Positions 1 through 13,833 of a stretch of DNA of 64,000 nucleotides are shown here, one piece after another. Positions within the stretch are counted from its first letter, which is position 1. Every line of letters begins with the position of its first letter. The stretch is taken from the NCBI RefSeq assembly GCF_042242105.1, contig NC_092020.1, positions 981,001 to 1,045,000 on the forward strand, read 5' to 3'. Under the pieces are notes generated by a model. It was not told where the DNA came from, did not search any database, and saw nothing but the letters and a program-made list of their open reading frames with translations. The stretch is from Pempheris klunzingeri (lineage: Eukaryota; Chordata; Actinopteri; Acropomatiformes; Pempheridae). The translations under genes and the position numbers were made by a program.

Positions 1-1477
1 CATATTGTCTAAAACAATGTCCATAGTCTTCGACTTCAGCACCCTGAAGCAGTCTGTAATCATCTCTCCTCATACTTTCATCCAGCTGTCCGTGCTGAAT
101 GGATACAACCAGAAAAAAATGTGATTTTGTTTTATGCACACACTCAAACTGGATGCTTTATGTGGTTGTTATGTAATCAATTTGGACTCATTTATTTATG
201 GAATATTGATTGTATGGATTTTGCTATGACGTATAATTTTCCTTCCTACTTGAACATGACTCATGCTTCTCTGATCTTATTTTTCAAAATGATCAAAGTG
301 GATTTAAGTATGTGTAACATTCTTATGTATATTAATATGAATGACATGCATGCTTATATGTGCAACATATTTCAAATTGGATTCATAGAATTAATTATTA
401 TACCATGAGCATGAAAATTCACACGAAATAGACGTTTGAAAAAAACTATCCTAACTCAAGGCTCACTGGCTTTCAACCACATGATGCAGTCTTCATGAGC
501 AGGTGGTGCAACAGGTGCTCTAGATAAAATCAGAACAGCCACTGAGCTTACACGCCAACAGATTCATCTCCAAAACGACAAGCAAACTCCATCCATTGAT
601 GAAGACATTGTGATACAGCTGAAAACTAGTGCACCATTTGGAATAACATACAGCTCTCTCGTGTGCACTCGCATTTGTAAAGTAACATAAATAGCAGTTT
701 TATACTCTTATATTGCTTTCAATATAATGTATGTATCATTCCAGTGTTATCTGTTGATTTAAATGATTGCTATGGATTACTGCAGCGATACACGATGGTT
801 GAGACAAATTGATTAAGACAGCTGTGGAAACATTTCTGCTCACTGATCTGCCAAAATCTAGAGGCACATTCTTGCTCGGTATATTTGGGCAGACAAAACT
901 CCAAATAGAAACCTCTCCTGACGGGAGCACATGTTACATTATGCACGTACACTCAACATCTCCACTTTTGTAGTGCAGCATGACAACCACGACGCAAGAG
1001 CATGCAGGGTGAGCAAAGTTGTGCTTTTGACTGTGTGATAGCAGCAGTTTGTTTCCTGCATTAAAAGCTGCAGACACAAAAAAAACACATTCCACTGCAG
1101 CAAATGGAGGAATAAATAGAGCTCATTCTGTTTGTCTGTGAGGAATGTATGCTGCTGAGGCTCTGAAACTCCTAAAACATGTTAATACACTATCTTTTCT
1201 GCACTGTTAGCGAGCAAATCTAGCTGAGCCACATTTGCTTTAAAAGAAACAACATTTTGGACTCACAAATGACAGGAGATTAGACAAAACTGTGATTATG
1301 CAGAATGGCCCATTTCTAAATTATATATATATATTCTAATACTACATTATAAATACTGACACATTAATGGATAATTCTAACTACTTTATACACTGGTGAG
1401 TAGCTAAAACTATGAGAATACGTTGTAATGTATCTGTGGATTACATTTTGTATTAACAATATGAACCAACGCAAAAG
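1..1477. other. Intergenic, no gene seen
   Basis: AT-rich sequence with only short random open frames (longest 95 codons, low-complexity hydrophobic). No splice-bounded coding segment or recognisable protein similarity was found on either strand. Confidence 0.6.
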
Positions 1478-1640
1478 TAACTAGTAAAACTGTCATAAGA
1501 ATCTAGTGGAGTAAAAAGTACAATACTGCCTCTCAAATGTAAGTAACATAAAATGGAAATACTGAAGTAAAGTATCTAGAAATTGTCCCTGATGCTGCAG
1601 TACTTGAGTAAATATACTGAGTTACTTTTCACTGGTGAAA
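1478..1640 (+). repeat. Dispersed teleost repeat, copy 1 (agtaaaaagta / cttgagtaaat type)
   Basis: The segment contains the words agtggagtaaaaagtacaat, aaaatggaaatactgaagta and cagtacttgagtaaata, in the order I know from a very common teleost dispersed element. A diverged copy of the same word order is present in this window at 47818-47962. It has no coding capacity. Family identity rests on memory plus the internal second copy. Confidence 0.55.
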
Positions 1641-1907
1641 ATAGTGATGACTTCTCTCATCTAACCAACTCCATACACACTAATGAAGTTAAATGAAATC
1701 AAAATGTTTCTACTGTGATTTTCTTTCCTATGTCTCTTTCCAGAATAACTCAAATTGGGCTCATAGTCAAAAGAAACACAGGGAGCTGATAAATGTCTAT
1801 TTATAAATAAGTTCAGTACCAGCACTGACAGGTGTGAGCAATGTTTATTTCCTAGTTATTTTTCTCAGGGACATTATTTTACACCATCTATACCCAAGCT
1901 GCTAAAA

Positions 1908-1976
1908 AACTCTTTTAATAAGATAAGATATTTCTTTATTAGTACCACAACGGGGAAATTTACACATTCCTCTGAT
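1908..1976 (+). repeat. Dispersed teleost repeat tail (agataagata...tttattagtaccac...ggggaaatt)
   Basis: The string agataagatatttctttatt, followed by agtaccacaacggggaaatt, resembles a short element tail (tttattagtcccac..tggggaaatt) found throughout teleost genomes. It is probably the end of a non-autonomous or non-LTR element. No open frame belongs to it. Confidence 0.5.
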
Positions 1977-1979
1977 ATA

Positions 1980-4900
1980 TGGCTGAGATAAAGTGCTGAT
2001 TTGTCACAGTGTTCCTCTGCTGTGTAGACTTGTGGATTCGTTGTTGGCCAGTTTTCACAGCGTTTAAGAAGAAGCCGGCGGCGTCTTGTTCCAAAACAAG
2101 TACAACTTCTTTTCTGCCAGTACAAATGGAAATAGATTCAGTTTATAAGCCAAGTACATTTCACACACACCAAGGGAATGATTCTCTGCAATTCAGTGTA
2201 GCTATTAGTCAACAGTGGTCAGCCTCTCTCGGGTGCCTAAGAGCCTGATTCAAAGACAAGGCCACGGCCACGTATGGTGTTCGCTGACTGTATAACATTC
2301 AGGAGCTCTCCCTGGTTGAAATGACAAAGAATAAGTGGTCAGTTCTCAAAAATTACCAAAAAAGAATGTTTTCTGATCTCTAGTATCCAGTCATGCAGAT
2401 ATTTCTGTTTCTTAGATGTTTGCTGTCACTCAAATACAATGTGGATGAATGAGATTATGTTTGTGTTTTTCACACAACATTGAAAAACTACATTCACTAA
2501 CAGCAAGATGTCTTTCCAGCATCAGTATCACTGTTGGTCCTCTTCATACACAGACCCTGCAGTGAAGAGATTAAATGGAACTATGAAATCTATCAACATG
2601 ACTAGATACCACTAAAAGTAAAATATTCAGCCAGAGCCAAGGTAGCAAGGGATTTATTACTCTCTCCCAGTACGGTATGTATATGACACATTTGGTTTGA
2701 ATAGCTGCATCATGTCTTAAATAGATTCATTATTATTAAGATAGCATCTTCAACAGTGGAGCCTTGTACAGCACCAACTTTATGGCTACATACATCATTG
2801 TAAGGAAAGTTTTGTTCAATTTGTATGAAACTCACTTAAAAAAGGGCAGAAACATGGTCGGGCTGCTGTTATATTTCAAACCGATAATATCATGCTGCAG
2901 AAATGGTTTTTACCCAACGAAAAAACCAACTGCACGTTCTGTTTCTGCTGACACGTGGTTTAAAACTCATGACATCATTATATATGTATTTTTGGTGGTT
3001 TTCGTTTTCTCTAAACCACCACTAAGCTTGAGAAGATGGAGGCCTGTCTACACAAGATTCATGCAAGAGTGACGTGAAACACTTCCTATAAGACTCTTAA
3101 AAAGTCAGAGATCAAATTTAAGTGGTAGCGGTTTTGAACATAAAGCTGTCAACACATGCGTTACTATTTGAGGTTCTTAGTTTTATGGGAGAGTAGGTTC
3201 TAATATGGATTCCAACTCCACGCTTTATGGAGGCCCGCGTTGTTTCCCCAGGCAGTAAACTGTGAGAAAAAAATATTTGTTATATATATGCATGATTTAA
3301 AGGAGTTATTTAAGTGTTTATATTAACAGCATAACCCACCCAGAGTAACCAGATTTTTGTTGGTAATCAAAGCAATTATTATTTAATCATGTTTTATATT
3401 CCCAGTGTTTTTTTTTCTGAATCATTACAGCCAGTTTGTCCGAAGCTCTGCTGTGCACCACAAAGTGCTTCTCCATTAGCTAAATAGCTGCACAGTAATC
3501 ATGTCCACAGAAAGTGGAAGGGACGGCTGAGATTCGGCATACCATATGTTACGGTCTTCCAGAACAATTCAGTTTTCCTTCCTGACGGCTGCAACATGGA
3601 ACTGAAGGGTCACTGCTGTATTCTCCATAGGCGAGCTGTTTACACAGGCCTGCATGTTAGTGTGGTTTTATGGACCACATTAATCACTCCTATGTACATG
3701 CACGGCTCTCTGTGACCTTACATTGTTGGACGAAATGAGGAGAGCACAGGCAAGAAAACATAAAAGCCTCCTGCTGTACTTTGTCCTGATTTCACACAGC
3801 TAGTGCCGGTGCTCAGAGGGTAACTCTAGTTTGGAGACAGTGATGCCCTGGTTCTCTCAGCTCACTTTGGAGCACAAAATTACACAGAAGAAGATTACAA
3901 TTCCTTCCTTGTGTAAAAGTTGTATCTAATGTCATTGTTAACGGTTAATGAATCCGTTTATAAAGCTTGATGGATCAGTTTCAAACCATTAAGAATTAGT
4001 AAGAATACTTTTTTAGTTGCCAGGTTTGAAAATCTCTCTGGCTGTGGTTTTCTTTAGCACGTTTTGTCTTTTCATTCATTTGCTCTGCACAGTTTCAGCT
4101 CTTACATTGTAGAAAAGGACTGCAGAGGTGTACCTGACAAACGGGCCGTTTAGCTTTCATTCCTTTGCACAGCATATATGCAGTTTACATAGATAACATG
4201 GCAGACGTCCAGCGTGTCATTTTTGAAACATGGATCTTTAATCTCAGACAGAGACATGAGCAGACTTCTCATTCCAGCTGAAATGTTGCTGTCAGATGTT
4301 ATTAGTCACAGTTAGTTTGCCAATGACGTTAAAGATACGTTTTTTAATGCTTCCAGCTGGCTTTTAAAACAAGAATCTTGTAAAAGTGGCAGGCAAGAAT
4401 TCAGTACCGTCCCGGGTTGATGACCAACGTAGCAGACGTGGATAAAAGGCCTGCGATAAGGAAAACTGTGAGATCAGACAGACAGATGACTTATTTATTC
4501 CAACGCTCTTCCTTATTTGCCTCATATTTTCAAACATATATCTTTACTTCTAAGGTACAATACATAAGGCTTTTGAGGATGATGACTAATCAATGTGTTG
4601 TTTAGGGTAACATTTAAAATCCAGAAAAGAGCACGACAGAGTTGCTAGCATTAGCCGGTAATCTTACTAGAACATTACCACTTGTTAAAGCTCAACACTA
4701 GCATCCTAAACCAGTTTACACACAAACATAGTGGACATGCCAGTGGTTAAAAGTGACCTTAACTCATAAACTAAGGTAACCCAGTTAGTTAATGATGCTC
4801 CTTTTGGCTAAGGAAGAAACACTCTGTCATTACTGCAGGTAGTGAGCTAGTTAGCTCAACTTGCTAAGGATGGTAGCATTAGGTAGATTAGATCAGATAA

Positions 4901-7900
4901 ACACAGAGTTTAATGAAGTCCTTACACTTGTGTTTTTGGCCAACACAAAGATGAAACCCCCAAACTCATGTTACTGAGTGTTTTTCTTATCAAACACACT
5001 GTTTCAGCATGCAGACAAACTGAATGCTTGAAAGACATGATGAGCCAACCTGATCTGACATAGATTCAAACTAATGTATTTCTATGGTATTAACTTTCTG
5101 TCTGCATCACGACCACGGACACAAATCAATAGATTCGATTTCGTGACTGTCTCACAAACATCTGTGGGTTGTTGATTTCCATTGACATTGTTTCCATGGT
5201 GGTGGCACGTAATGTTAACACACTACGTGTGTTACAGTGTTAAGAACACATGGATAAATCCCGTATTTCTGTGAGATCAGGTTGTGCTGTGCATAGCTAC
5301 GGCTGCTGAGCTGTGATTTCACCATCATTGTCCAAATGGTTTCGCAATCACTAAAAGAGAAATTAAATGTGATGCTTATTATGAAGACATAATAAGCCAA
5401 AGAGACTTTTTTACTTCCTGGCAACCAAGAAGTTATTCCATTTAAAAGCTGGTATTCTGTTACTACTAATATGTCACGCACCAGTAAATTATTTATTGAA
5501 CATGAAGGAAGCCATTAATTACAGCTCATACAGCCTTTATCAAGGGAGACAGGGGAAGTGTGTGGGTATCATGGTGGAGTAGAGCCATGGCCTTTTTGGC
5601 AAGCCGAGCCGGTTTTCACATGGGAAGCTGGTCACAGCAGCCTCTTATTGGTACTCATGAGGAAGACATGGAGACAGGAAGCCACAAATGAGAACAGAAG
5701 CTGTTTATATGGCTTTGCGCATACCAGACTGTCCATGTACATGCTGAGATTACCCTCAGGGCAATTGGTCAGATGCCCCAGGGCCATGGACTACTGTTGT
5801 GCATGTAAACAAATGTCCAAATCATTAAATGGCCATGCCTCAGTGCAGACACACTCTCTGCAGGTGAAATAAAACTTTAGACCCTCATATCACCTCTCAC
5901 AGTTAAATCCATCTGTGTAGCTGTGAAGAAGAAATTGCTCTGTTTAACTGTTTTTTTTTGTTTGTTTGTGGGTTAAGGGTTGAACTGGCTCGTGCAGTAG
6001 AACGCTTATCTCTTTAAGCGTCACGCTGAGAAAACATTATTGCAAAGTGGAGAGCATCTGAGGTCGCACTGTTATCCACAGGGGTAAGAGTGTAATCTTC
6101 ACACCCCATAGCAACATTTTTAGATGAGCACACTGATTCTAGAGAGATCAGTCAAAGCCGAAGAGCATCTTTTTTTTTTTTTTATAGTTTGACATCTTAT
6201 TCGTCTGTGATGTGAAGCTATATAGGTAGCAGAAACGGAAGACGATACTGCTTGTTCTGAGCAAAATGGATCAGTCATCTCAGCCTCAGCAAGTTAAAAA
6301 ATCAGTTTCATAACATGAACACAGATGCTTAACAAGCTTAAGAATTTCCGTAGTTTGAGGCCAGATCCTGTTCCAGTATCTTTTGCTCCTAAGGGAAACC
6401 AAGCTAACATGTCCCCTGGGGTTGAGATTTTTATCATCTTAGCAGCAGCCAGAGAGGTTTAAAGGGTGTTGTAAAGTTTATCTGTGAAATGTTCTTGTTG
6501 GTGTGGAGAGCACTGGATAAAACAGACCCAGAACCTGCAAGACTTGAACTGTTGAAAGTTGAATTTGGGGAGATAAAAGCCTCCTCTGAAGGATCAAGGT
6601 CAAAGACAAGACCGAGATTACGATTAAGTTGGCTAACAGTCATCAAACTTCTCTGAGACATGCAGGGGAGGAAAAACCCAAACAACGAGCCGCAGTACAG
6701 CTGCTTCCATGGGCCTGGTGAGTTCAGTCAACCACAGTGGCTGTGGTCTGGAAGCCATTACTGCTGGCTCCCACTGACTCTGAAGCTAAAACTGTTACTA
6801 CACTGTGGTCTAGACTTAGGAGGTCCTGGTGGACTTAAAAGGTAGCACTTAAGTTTGCTCCTTCTGGTAAATTTTGACTAATTTCAGAAATCTCAATGTG
6901 AGTATGAGTTTGGACAATCACACTGCACTTTTTCCTTGTAATATTTATATTTTAAATGAGTTTGCTGGGACTTGTGCTTTATAAATTATTCAAAATACTC
7001 ACTAATGATATTCAGCAATGTGGGAGCTATTAAGAGGCTAAATGTGTGTAATCCAGGCCCAGTTCAGATACAGTACAAATGGTGACAAATTACAATAAAT
7101 AACAAGATAAAGTATCATAGATTACAATGTTGGTCCATTACAAGCAGACAGAGCAGCTTCAGGGCTTCTTGTCAGTCTACCAACTCCACTGGAGGACGAA
7201 CACCATTCTTCCTAAAGATATATTCTCTCATTTGGTGTTTTGATGGTGGTGATGAAGAGCGCTGTCCAAAATCTCACATATGTGTTCACTTAAATTGAGA
7301 ACTGGTGTAAAACTATAATTTACATAATTTTCACCCTAGTTCTGCTTTTTCCAGTTGTTTTCTCCAGTTTTTTTTTGTGTCACCTGTCTGTCTGTGAGTG
7401 TGTCAGTTATGTCAGTTAAAAACAGCAGTAGTGAGCAGCAGGCTCAACCTTGAGAGCAGGCGGTCTTTGTAGAAACAATCAAATGAATCCAATGTGAAGT
7501 TGGTGTTAACATAGGCCTTTTTCACAGCAGGCACTTTGACTTGTCACTGCAGGTTTTACCAATAACATTAACAATGGATCTGCTCTATTCAAGTGTCCCA
7601 GAAGACGTGACAGTGAGTCAGCAAGACCCTGACACTGAGCAGCATTACTGACATTTCACATGTTATGAAAATGACAGAGAAATTGATGTCTAGCAAACTT
7701 AACACTGAGAAGAAAGCTGCAGAAATGTGAATCATTGTGGAAAGTTATCTTTTCAAGTAAGGATTTTTGGCATCTGAAGCACTAAGCCACTAATCAATCA
7801 GCCAGTCTCATCAATTAATGTCATTTCAGTGTTTCCCCACAAAGTTTAAAGGAAGCAATATGTGATTGATTTTTTTTTGCCTAAAAAAATCATCACTCAC

Positions 7901-10900
7901 TTCGTGTTAATGAAAATGAATTTCCAGTTATTCAAGCTCACACTGCCAGCTCTCGAAAAACCAATGTTCCTTGAAATTAGCTGTTTCTCATCACTCTCAT
8001 CCAGGGAATTGATCCATTACCTGACCTCAAATTGAACGGCACCTTTTTGCTGTAATTAAGAAAATAGCTTCACAAGCACAATCTTCCAAATGGCAGGAAT
8101 GGAGAAAAAAAAGAGAAGGTGTGGTATGAATTACAAAGAGGGAACAGCACAATAAGGAAGGAGGGACAAAAGGTCGAGCAAATTACATTAATTGTTTTTT
8201 TTCTTTCCTCTTTTTTTTGCTTCAACAGCCGAAAGGGACTTTTAAAGGTGTAATAGACATGCTGTCAATCAGTGTTTCCAGTACAAGAAGCTTATAAACA
8301 CAGAGGACTGAACACAGAGCTTTCTGTGTAGATCTTTAGTGACTGAAATTGAATCTGGTGTGAAAAGGAAGAATTGTTTAAGAAATTGTGCTAAGAAATT
8401 ATAGCCACAGAATATAGAGAAGATATGTGCAAAAAAACAAGTGTGAAAACAACAAGCCGCTGTGTTACGGGAACTTATGCAACAAACTATTTCATGTATT
8501 TCCTTCCTGGAGTCGCGTTGACCAGTAGTACACAGACACACACCACACATATACATACAGGCTTAGATAAATAAAACATACATGTGTGTCTTTCCCAGCG
8601 CTGACTGCAACCATGTGTTACCTACATGGAAGAATCTGAGCTCTTCCTAAATATTAGTGTGCTGAAAGTTGCAGCACTCACACAGCTTCCTGACATCGTT
8701 TTTATTGTATTACTCTGCTGATCATGTCCTCAAAGGGAAAATGTGGTCATTTCTATGAACACATATTAATACCTGAGCTACTCCTGAATTGGGGATAAAG
8801 AATAACTTTATTGTGGCCTGAACCCTTTTCCTCTTCCCTCACTCCTGAAATGAGGCGTAAGTCCCCTAAGTGACGAATAACACTAAACAGAAGTGAGTTT
8901 GATATCTGTGTTTGATCACTGGCAAGAAAAGTACCTGAAATGTGTTTCCAGTGGGAGCTGCATTTGGAAATGCTGTGCAGCCTGTCTCACAGTTTGGCTG
9001 GTAATCCATCTCGCTCTCAGTGGCTTTGAATGGGTCCAGACCTATTTTTCGATCATCTACAGAAATACTCCATGTCCCTGGTCCTCCTTGCTGCCCAAGG
9101 ATCTCATGGTCCACAACAATTCTCAGGATGAAAATATCTCCCTGCTCACAGAGGTTTGGCCATGGTCAATGTCAAGAGAGCTATCTGTTAGACCTTATTT
9201 TGGGACTTATTTACAAACTTCCACGAGAAGTTTATTTAGACTCGTGTACTTTTTCCCTTTTTTCCTTTTGGCAAGTCCTTATTTTTCTGTGATTATCACA
9301 ATGCTTCAACTTTTTTGCTGTTTGTGGTGTGCGTCCACATATATTACGTAAACCTCTCAAACTGGAACACAGGAGTGATATTTTCCACAGTCACACTCAC
9401 ATATCATCGTGGCTCATGATTACTCACAGCAGCAAATCTACATTATGTGTTGCCAGTTATTGACTGTGATGTGAGGATGCACTTGATGTCTACACACTGT
9501 GAAGGATCCTGGGAGCTCAGATTTATAATAGCAGCAAAAACATATGACCCTATAAATATACCGTCCACCTTTGGGAGTGATAACTCTGGCAAGACTCTGG
9601 AAGCATCTCTCTTCTCAGACTTGATGTGATGAGATCTTCCAGCTGGCCGTTAGGGAGCATCACAGCACAGCGCTACCTCTATGCAAGTATATCTGAGCGA
9701 CAAATTTCACTTTCAATGAACCAGTGGTGACCTTGTCTGACACAACTATGTAATACTGAGGCTGCCTGAGCATTATTTTGGTTGTCCGATCACACTTTGC
9801 AAACCAGATAATCAATCAATCAAAAGAGAATTTTGGTATTTTTCAACCAGGTCTTATTCTCATGATTGTAGCCATGTGGTTAGATGGGTCATGCTACATT
9901 TGCATCCACGTAGGTTTAATCATCTGTCCAGTTTATTAACAACTACAAGTATGAACATTTCTAAAAAAAAATCAAAGGTCTTTTTACTGTTCCCAGGTCC
10001 TTAGTGCCAAGACATCCTGTGACTCAGCCTAAAACAAGATTACTGCACTGATAAACACATATTGTTCAGTTTTGCTTGCAACTGTAACGCCAAAGCTGAT
10101 CACATCTGACGAGGATATTGTAGAATTCCGAGCCGAAGGCCTCATCAAATGACCGGACAAACATGGTTCCTCAGAAAATGAGTTGAAACTGGTGGGAGTA
10201 CAGAATGGGGAAAAACACCTCCAGAACCAGTGGGTTCTCCCAGTTTGCAGACTCGACTCCATACAGTTCTTTATGTCCTCTTTCAGGTCATGTTTTACAG
10301 CCTGCTCACTGATTTAGTTCACTCTCATTTCTCTCATAGAGGTGTTTTCAGCCACGGCCAAAGGCTCTAAAAAGTTGCGTTAGACCACCTGCTCAGCACC
10401 AAACAACACTGGATGTTCAGTCCAATAAGAATTGCTCTCCTGACACATTTACCAAAAGAGTTTCTATCTTCCAGGTCAGGTTCCAGGTTATGTGGGCCAA
10501 TGAATATGTGCAGTAGGGTTCATCCCATCATGCCTCTGGCCCAGGTGAGCTGGTGAGTGGTTTGTACCACAGCGGGGATGTCGTTCAGAAAAAAAATAGA
10601 AAAAGAAAAAAGGGCTTTGGAAAGGTTTCACAAATACTAAACCACCATGTCTTAAATACAAAAAGTAATAATGTTCGTAGCTGGAGGTGTCCTGTCAGTT
10701 TTGCAGACGTCTCTTTTACATGTGTGGTCAATGGGGAAACCAGAGAACAGAGAACATGTCCAGGATCTGCAGTAGTTATCCATGTTTACTTGTTTCAGCT
10801 TTAAGTAGCAGGTGAGGATACATTATGATTAGTGTCTGCAGCAATAACAGAACAACCACAACTAGAGAATAAGACCTTGGTCGAAATCTTCAAATCAGCA

Positions 10901-11400
10901 TGTTCAGACTGAAGTCATCCATGTGGTCATGCTTCTTGGGATGAGATGGAAAACTGCTGCAGGGACAACGACCTCCAACTGTAGCACATACCAGCTACAC
11001 CACAGCTGTGCTGTAGATATTTTTTCTTTATACAGTGAAGGCAGCAGGGGCTTAGTAGAGAATCATGTTTGATAAGTAAAAGCCAGTTTTATATACTGAC
11101 AGCTTTTCTTTCTCTACAGGGGGCATGGTGTGACCTCAGTGAGGCCGAGGCCACGGTCATATCAACAGAAACCTCTCTCTGCTTTTCAAAGAATTTTTCT
11201 AATGTCAGATGTCTAGGCTAACCAAACAGTGCTATACTATGAGAAATAGAGCCTCTTCCCATAGAAAATGTCTCATTATTTTCTATAAATATGTTTTCGT
11301 AACAGGAAAGGCCTCCTGTAGATTTCATAGCATTTTGTTTTTGCTTTTAATTATAATGTGTACATTCCTTTTAAATACATGAGACGTTTTACAAAGAGAA
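1980..11400. other. Intergenic, no gene identified
   Basis: All open frames here are short (up to 152 codons) and show neither protein-like composition nor splice-bounded structure. Several moderately GC-rich patches, for example around 5500-5800, could be conserved non-coding elements of adra1b, but conservation cannot be judged from one sequence. Confidence 0.5.
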
Positions 11401-11459
11401 GGAAGCCCTTGAAAGGGTTTAGCGGCTCAGAATAAGCCAATCCTCATGAGAGAAGAAAA

Positions 11460-11567
11460 ATGAGTGGGATGAGCACAGTGCACCTGGACCCGAAGGAGGA
11501 CAACATGTTCCTTCTCCTCAATGAAGAAAATCGACAGCTTCAGCAGGTCATTGCTCAGCTGTCTTAA
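11460..11567 (+). CDS. Possible small ORF or first exon, 35 aa, helical
   Basis: An ATG opens a 35-codon frame that begins MSGMSTVHLDPKEDNM and continues into a charged, heptad-like stretch (LLLNEENRQLQQVIAQL) before TAA. Codons such as CAC CTG GAC CCG AAG GAG GAC AAC ATG look selected, unlike the AT-rich surroundings. The carboxyl half would form an amphipathic or coiled-coil helix. No partner exon, polyA signal or family was recognised. A cryptic donor (CAG|gtcatt) lies inside the frame, so this could be the first exon of a spliced gene or a fossil exon. Function is unknown; it may be a chance ORF. Confidence 0.25.
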   Translation: MSGMSTVHLDPKEDNMFLLLNEENRQLQQVIAQLS

Positions 11568-12352
11568 CCTTTCTGACTGCTTCCTGATGAGCAGTTGCTA
11601 CATTTGTCTGTCGTGCTTGTTTGGCTTGGTATAACACCCCAGGCGCAAGGAACGTATTTACTAGTTTTAACAGGATATTCTGAGAAACTGAGAGCAGGCA
11701 GACTTACCCGCACTTCACCCAGACTGGATAGCTTTTCATTAAGGCTTCAGAGCTGAGGTCATGTGAACTATCTTGGCTCAGTGTTACGTGATCGATGAAC
11801 AAAAATGGGTTCGCTCACTTTACTTGCTAAACAAGCAATACATCTCAGCCTCTGATGTGTCCTATACAGATTGCCTATACAAACAATTAAAACGTTATTT
11901 CTCACTTTAGTGCATTTGGTGTGTGTAAATTAATAATGTAAGGACAATCCATTCTGGGGGGAATGATGGGTAATGTGTGTCACTCCCACTGAGTAAAACA
12001 AATGAACACCTGAAGGACATCCAATTTGCAGATAATTTCCATACTGTCCACTTTGTTTTATCACATTTCTTGACTCGTAATGTATAATTACCCATTACGT
12101 TTTTGCAACACAACACATCACCATTCATCATCAATCATTTGAAATGGTTCAGCACATAAGAAAATTAAATGATTGCAAAGCAAGACAGCAGAATTCACCA
12201 ACTCCAACAAAGTCATTTTCCAGCCAAATTCCAAAAAGATGCTTGTCTCAGCCAAAAGTATGTCCAGTCCACTCCACACTGCAGGATCCTGAAGCAGGCG
12301 ACCAAGACAGAGAGCTAAATGAAAACCTATAACCTCACTATCTTGGTTTAGC

Positions 12353-13145
12353 TTGTTTGCATGCTAACATTTGCTAATTAGCTAAACTAAACACAAAGCA
12401 AGGTACAAGGTTCATTTATTTGTCACTCTACAACACAAAATTGCATCATGAAATACAAGCTGTAAGCTGGTTTGTATGGAGGACGGTCGGTGGCAGACTG
12501 TACAGCCGACTCTTTGTTGAGGAGAATATGTTTCATAGTTTATCTGGTAATGAGGTCTCAGACAGGATGGTGGCGCTCCTGCTTTTGTTGCCCGTGATCA
12601 CCTGCCACATATCTTTTGTGTTGTCTCCGCTTTGCCTCCTTGACGACCGCTTTCCATCTCGCTCTGGCGATGTTGTATGATCCCTTGTGACCTGAGCGAA
12701 AGGCAGTTTTTTTGCCTCTGGATAGCACGTGCACCTCTTCATTCATCCAGGCTCTCTGGTTGGAGAATCATTTAATTGCCTTTGTGATTACCTCATCATC
12801 AACACCCTTGCTGCTATATCATGTCACTGCTGATTTATATCCCTCAAGATTGATGCAGGTTGGTCCTTTAAAGCTGCTGCAGCTTCGTCTGTCTACACTT
12901 GAACTATTTTTTCTGATGGTTTTGGTCATAAAGCAAAGTATTTGACACTTTCACCTGAGGTGGTGTTAGCATGTATTAGATTTAGATTCATGGCAATCTA
13001 CTAGGTGTTGAGACATTTAACTCAAAACTGACAATATCTACCTCATGGTGGCGCTAGAGGAAAATCATGGGATCACCAAAGCCAGTAGGATTCATCATGG
13101 GGAGCATGAAAGACATTTTCTTGGTAGCCCATCCAGCAGTTTAGT
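12353..13145 (+). repeat. Dispersed repeat split by a LINE fragment
   Basis: The left piece (about 12353-12412, gcatgctaacatttgctaat followed by aaactaaacacaaag) and the right piece (about 12912-13145, tggttttggtcataaagcaa, then catggtggcgctagaggaaa and atgggatcaccaaag) follow the order of a common teleost repeat as I remember it. Between them lies a minus-strand retrotransposon fragment. The arrangement suggests the LINE fragment landed in an existing repeat copy. Boundaries are approximate. Confidence 0.5.
12420..12775 (-). mobile_element. Non-LTR retrotransposon (LINE) ORF2 fragment, degenerate
   Basis: Read on the minus strand, a frame gives NQRAWMNEEVHVLSRGKKTA, then FRSGHKGSYNIARARWKAVV and KEAKRRQ. 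A shifted frame continues with DMWQVITGN and SLPDKL, and another with ESAVQSATDRPPYKPAY. This resembles the segment between the endonuclease and reverse-transcriptase domains of fish LINE ORF2 proteins (W-M-N-x-E-V, A-F-R-S-G-D, A-R-x-x-L, M-W-Q-x-I). Frameshifts and an in-frame stop after LPDKL mark it as dead. Neither the catalytic RT motif nor the endonuclease core is present, so the clade (L2, CR1, Rex or RTE) cannot be fixed. Confidence 0.75.
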
Positions 13146-13809
13146 AATGAGGAATCCATGATGTGTCTGATGCAGTATGTGTACAGCTTATCAAGAATGT
13201 GCCACTTTCTTTTTATCTGCCTCTCGACCTTTCTCAACAAGTTTTTTTCACAATTCTTTCTCTAAATGAAACAAGCAGGGCAACATAAATGTTTCCATGA
13301 TATATTGTAAGAGCATAATTTGAATGAGTGGCTTTTACTCACAGTAATTCATTTTACTCTGATGGCTCGGTGCCAACTTTAAATTTAGCGTACAGCACAA
13401 CACTGATTAACATACAGATATCAGCCATTGATTCACAACAGTCTCCATTCCCCATTTTCCCTTTTTAATTTCCTTGATGAGCCTAAACACAGGCTGGAGC
13501 TGGATACTAGCACTGATTGTAACTGTGTTAGTCATAGTAAAGATCTGCATTTGTGATTCTTTTAACTTTGATTTCAATCGCATCAGTGAAAGGTTTAGAG
13601 TCAAAGAGAGATGAACAAAGACAGCTCGAAGACTATAATTTATCTGATCTGTTCCTATTCTCATGTCAATAGTAGTTTGTCAGCTCCATTTGTTCCACAA
13701 AGTACCTCTGACAAAAAGTGCTCTACACATACTGACAGGCTTACTTCTACATGCTACACACTTCATTGCTTTAATCACAACCTGTGACAATCAATCTTAA
13801 GTTATAAAG

Positions 13810-13833
13810 ACACACACACACACACACACACAC
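13810..13833. repeat. (CA)n microsatellite, ~24 bp
   Basis: Uninterrupted acacac run. Confidence 0.95.

Noticed and set aside
8866..9351. 152-codon + strand ORF and an opposite 82-codon ORF
   Set aside because: The minus frame has a vague look of a transposase N-terminus (DDRKI..DPFKATESEM..ETG), but I could not align it convincingly to Tc1/mariner. The plus frame has no domain. Left unassigned.
10029..10262. 77-codon minus-strand ORF rich in Phe, Ser and Cys
   Set aside because: No family resemblance, no splice context, and stops in the adjacent frames. Treated as chance.
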